This document shows, piece by piece, positions 61,402-64,000 of a DNA stretch of 64,000 nt. Position 1 is the first letter of the stretch. Every line of letters starts with the position of its first letter. Source of the DNA: Clostridia bacterium (GTDB lineage Bacteria > Bacillota > DSM-521 > Neomoorellales > SLTJ01); the NCBI GenBank assembly GCA_024653205.1, contig JANLFO010000001.1, positions 1 to 64,000 of the forward strand, in the 5' to 3' direction. The position numbers and the translations under genes were made by a program. A model generated the notes under the pieces. That model was not told where the DNA came from, searched no databases, and saw nothing but the letters and a program-made list of their open reading frames with translations.

Positions 61402-64000
61402 ATACGTGTACCTGTTCCACGAAGGCGACGCCCGCATGCGCGATCTACTGGGGGGAAAGGGAGCCAACCTGGCGGAGATGACCAAGATCGGTCTGCCCGT
61501 ACCCCCGGGGCTGGTCATCACCACCGAGGCCTGCCGGGAATACGTGCGCCGGGGGCAGGAACTCCCGCCCGGACTCATGGACCAGGTGCGGGATAAGCTG
61601 GCCGAGGTGGAAGCGGCCGCAGGCAAGAAGTTCGGCGATCCCGCCAACCCGCTCCTGCTGTCCGTGCGTTCCGGAGCCCCGGTCTCCATGCCCGGCATGA
61701 TGGACACCATCCTCAACCTGGGTCTGAACGACGCCACGGTAGAGGGCCTGGTAAAGGCCACCGGCGACGAGCGCTTTGCCCTGGACTGCTACCGCCGCTT
61801 CCTGCAGATGTTCGGAGACGTGGTCATGGGGGTGGAGCACGCCGCCTTCGAGCGGGAGCTGGAGCGGGTCAAGGAGGAAGAGGGGGTGAAGTTCGACCAC
61901 GAGCTTACCCCGCCGGCGCTGCGCCGGGTCATCACCGCCTACCAGCAGCTGATCCGCACCCGGGCCGGCCGCGACTTCCCCCAGGACCCCACCCGGCAGC
62001 TGGAGCTGGCCATCGAGGCGGTGTTCAACTCTTGGAACAACCAGCGGGCCGTGGTCTACCGCCGGCTCAACAAGATTCCCGACGATCTGGGCACGGCGGT
62101 GAACGTGCAGACCATGGTCTTCGGCAACCTGGGGCCGGACTCCGGCACCGGCGTGGCCTTCAGCCGCGACCCCTCCACCGGGGAAAAGAAGATATACGGC
62201 GAGTACCTGATCAACGCCCAGGGCGAGGACGTGGTGGCCGGCATCCGCACCCCCAAGCCCCTGGCCGAACTGGAGAAGGACATGCCGGAAATCTACCGGC
62301 AGTTCCTGGACATAAGCGGGCGGCTGGAGCAGCACTACCGGGAAATGCAGGACATGGAGTTCACCGTGGAAAGAGGCAAGCTCTACATGCTCCAGACCCG
62401 CACCGGCAAGCGCACCGCCCGGGCGGCGGTCAAGATTGCCGTGGACATGGTGAAGGAAGGCCTCATCACCAGGGAAGAGGCCCTGCTGCGGGTGGAGCCG
62501 GAGCAGCTCACGCAGTTGCTGCACCGCCGCATCGACCCCAAGGCCGAGGTAAAGGCCATCGCCACCGGGCTTCCCGCCTCGCCGGGAGCGGCCTCCGGCA
62601 GGGTGGTGTTCGACGCCGACGAGGCCGAGCGGCTGGGGAAGGAGGGCCACAAGGTCATCCTGGTGCGCACCGAGACCACGCCGGACGACATCCACGGCAT
62701 CGTGCCCGCCCAGGGCGTGCTCACCAGCCGGGGCGGCATGACCAGCCACGCCGCGGTGGTGGCCCGGGGCATGGGCAAGCCCTGCGTGTGCGGCTGCGAG
62801 GCCCTCAAGATCGACTACGAGGCCAAAGAGTTCCGGGTGGACGGCCTGGTGGTGAAGGAGGGCGACGTGATTTCCATCGACGGCGCCACCGGCCGGGTGA
62901 TGCTGGGCGAGGTGCCGGTGGTGGAGCCCGAACTGGGCGACGAGTTCGCCACCCTCCTGACCTGGGCGGACGAGGTGAAGCGCCTGGGAGTCCGGGCCAA
63001 CGCCGACACGCCCGAAGACGCGGCGCGGGCCCGGGCCTTCGGCGCCGCCGGGGTGGGCCTCTGCCGGACGGAGCACATGTTCATGGCCCAGGACCGCCTG
63101 CCCATCGTGCAGCAGATGATACTGGCGGCCACGCCGGAAGCGCGCAAGCTGGCGCTGGACAAGCTTTTGCCCATGCAGCAGGGCGACTTCTACGGCATTC
63201 TCAAGGCCATGGCCGGCTACCCGGTCACCATCCGCCTGCTCGACCCGCCCCTGCACGAGTTCCTGCCTAACGCCGGAGAACTGGCCATAGAAATCACGCG
63301 GCTGAAGCTCACCGGCGGCAGTCCGGAGGAGATCCGGGCCAAGGAAGGACTCCTGAAGCAGGTGCAGGCCCTGGCCGAATTCAACCCCATGCTGGGTCAC
63401 CGCGGCTGCCGGCTGGGCATCACCTTCCCGGACGTGTACGCCATGCAGGTGCGGGCCATCTTCGGCGCGGTGGTGCAGCTGGTCAAGGAGGGCTATAAGG
63501 TCTACCCGGAGGTGGAGATCCCGCTGGTGGGCTTTGTGGAGGAGCTGGCCCGGCTGCGCCGGCTGGTGGACGAGATTGCCGCCGAGGTCAAGGCCCAGAG
63601 CGGGGTGGAGTTCGAGTACAGCGTGGGCACCATGATCGAGGTGCCGCGGGCCTGCGCCACCGCGGACGCCATCGCCCGGGAGGCGGCCTTCTTCTCCTTC
63701 GGCACCAACGACCTCACCCAGACCACCCTGGGCTTCAGCCGCGACGATGCCGAGGGCAAGTTCCTTCCCAAGTACCTGGAAGAGAAAATCCTGCCCGCCA
63801 ACCCGTTTGCGGTGCTGGACCGCCAGGGCGTGGGCAAGCTGATGCAGATGGCGGTAGAGCAGGGCCGCCGCACCCGGCCGGACCTGTTGATCGGCATCTG
63901 CGGCGAGCACGGGGGCGAACCCAGCTCCATCGAGTTCTGCCACCTGCTGGGGCTGGACTACGTGAGCTGCTCGCCCTTCCGGGTGCCGATTGCGCGCCTG
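61391..64000 (+). CDS. ppdK: Pyruvate, phosphate dikinase (runs off the window)
   Basis: Interconverts pyruvate, ATP and phosphate with PEP, AMP and pyrophosphate. 870 codons are present without a stop; the usual length is about 870-890, so only the last few residues may be missing. The N-terminal ATP-grasp domain has [20 protein letters not shown]. The central swivelling domain has [20 protein letters not shown], with the phosphorylated His and the Thr targeted by PpsR. The C-terminal PEP domain has [40 protein letters not shown] and [23 protein letters not shown] 61391 lies inside the ppsR end. Confidence 0.97.
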   Translation, partial: MSAKYVYLFHEGDARMRDLLGGKGANLAEMTKIGLPVPPGLVITTEACREYVRRGQELPPGLMDQVRDKLAEVEAAAGKKFGDPANPLLLSVRSGAPVSMPGMMDTILNLGLNDATVEGLVKATGDERFALDCYRRFLQMFGDVVMGVEHAAFERELERVKEEEGVKFDHELTPPALRRVITAYQQLIRTRAGRDFPQDPTRQLELAIEAVFNSWNNQRAVVYRRLNKIPDDLGTAVNVQTMVFGNLGPDSGTGVAFSRDPSTGEKKIYGEYLINAQGEDVVAGIRTPKPLAELEKDMPEIYRQFLDISGRLEQHYREMQDMEFTVERGKLYMLQTRTGKRTARAAVKIAVDMVKEGLITREEALLRVEPEQLTQLLHRRIDPKAEVKAIATGLPASPGAASGRVVFDADEAERLGKEGHKVILVRTETTPDDIHGIVPAQGVLTSRGGMTSHAAVVARGMGKPCVCGCEALKIDYEAKEFRVDGLVVKEGDVISIDGATGRVMLGEVPVVEPELGDEFATLLTWADEVKRLGVRANADTPEDAARARAFGAAGVGLCRTEHMFMAQDRLPIVQQMILAATPEARKLALDKLLPMQQGDFYGILKAMAGYPVTIRLLDPPLHEFLPNAGELAIEITRLKLTGGSPEEIRAKEGLLKQVQALAEFNPMLGHRGCRLGITFPDVYAMQVRAIFGAVVQLVKEGYKVYPEVEIPLVGFVEELARLRRLVDEIAAEVKAQSGVEFEYSVGTMIEVPRACATADAIAREAAFFSFGTNDLTQTTLGFSRDDAEGKFLPKYLEEKILPANPFAVLDRQGVGKLMQMAVEQGRRTRPDLLIGICGEHGGEPSSIEFCHLLGLDYVSCSPFRVPIARL

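Overview
The window is a G+C-rich (roughly two thirds by eye) chromosomal segment of an endospore-forming Bacillota, most likely a Clostridia-type anaerobe. The evidence is gene order: nadD-rsfS-leuS-comEA, holA-rpsT-spoIIP-lepA-hemW-hrcA-grpE-dnaK-dnaJ-rsmE-mtaB-rpsU-yqfC-yqfD, then phoH-pgpH-ybeY/cdd-yqzL-recO-glyQ-glyS-ccpN-ppsR-ppdK. This follows the conserved Bacillota backbone, with spoIIP, yqfC and yqfD as sporulation markers. I cannot name a species.

Layout. 0-3.4 kb is an accessory patch: a small HapK-like protein, an AbrB/PIN toxin-antitoxin pair, a graveyard of four truncated metabolic genes (TRAP transporter, UbiD, Fe-alcohol dehydrogenase) and an HTH/RelE-type pair. 3.4-30.8 kb is housekeeping backbone: NAD and ribosome maturation, leucyl-tRNA synthetase, DNA uptake, a crotonase, a BusR-like GntR-RCK_C regulator, DNA polymerase delta, S20, a ribonuclease H-DUF429 fusion, lipid II flippase, LepA, heme enzymes, the CIRCE-controlled heat-shock operon and tRNA/rRNA modification. 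30.8-50.1 kb is a large insertion between yqfD and phoH. It carries a Gre-like factor, an orphan nucleotidyltransferase, a zinc-ribbon protein, and a 17.5-kb same-strand cluster: ECF sigma, anti-sigma, two ABC exporter pairs, a large exported protein, a Gly-rich membrane protein, MoxR, DUF58, a BatA-like protein and a double-vWA protein. 50.1-64 kb returns to the backbone (PhoH, PgpH, a YbeY-cytidine deaminase fusion, RecO, GlyRS, CcpN-like, the PPDK regulator, PPDK), interrupted at 55.6-56.7 kb by a HicB remnant and a Phd/PIN pair.

The most unusual feature is a family of about eight dispersed intergenic elements (six clear, two degenerate). Full copies are about 210 bp. Each is closed by a terminal inverted repeat whose two arms change together between copies, and holds conserved internal hairpins. 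They sit between genes of unrelated function, often just upstream of the next promoter. They look like a mobile or structured element (MITE-like or RNA) for which I know no name. Other points of interest: two domain fusions, several genes whose best start is CTG or ATT, c-di-AMP hydrolysis (PgpH) and a possible c-di-AMP sensor (BusR-like) in one window, and backbone genes missing from their usual slots (yqeK, comEC, gpr, prmA, dgkA, era).
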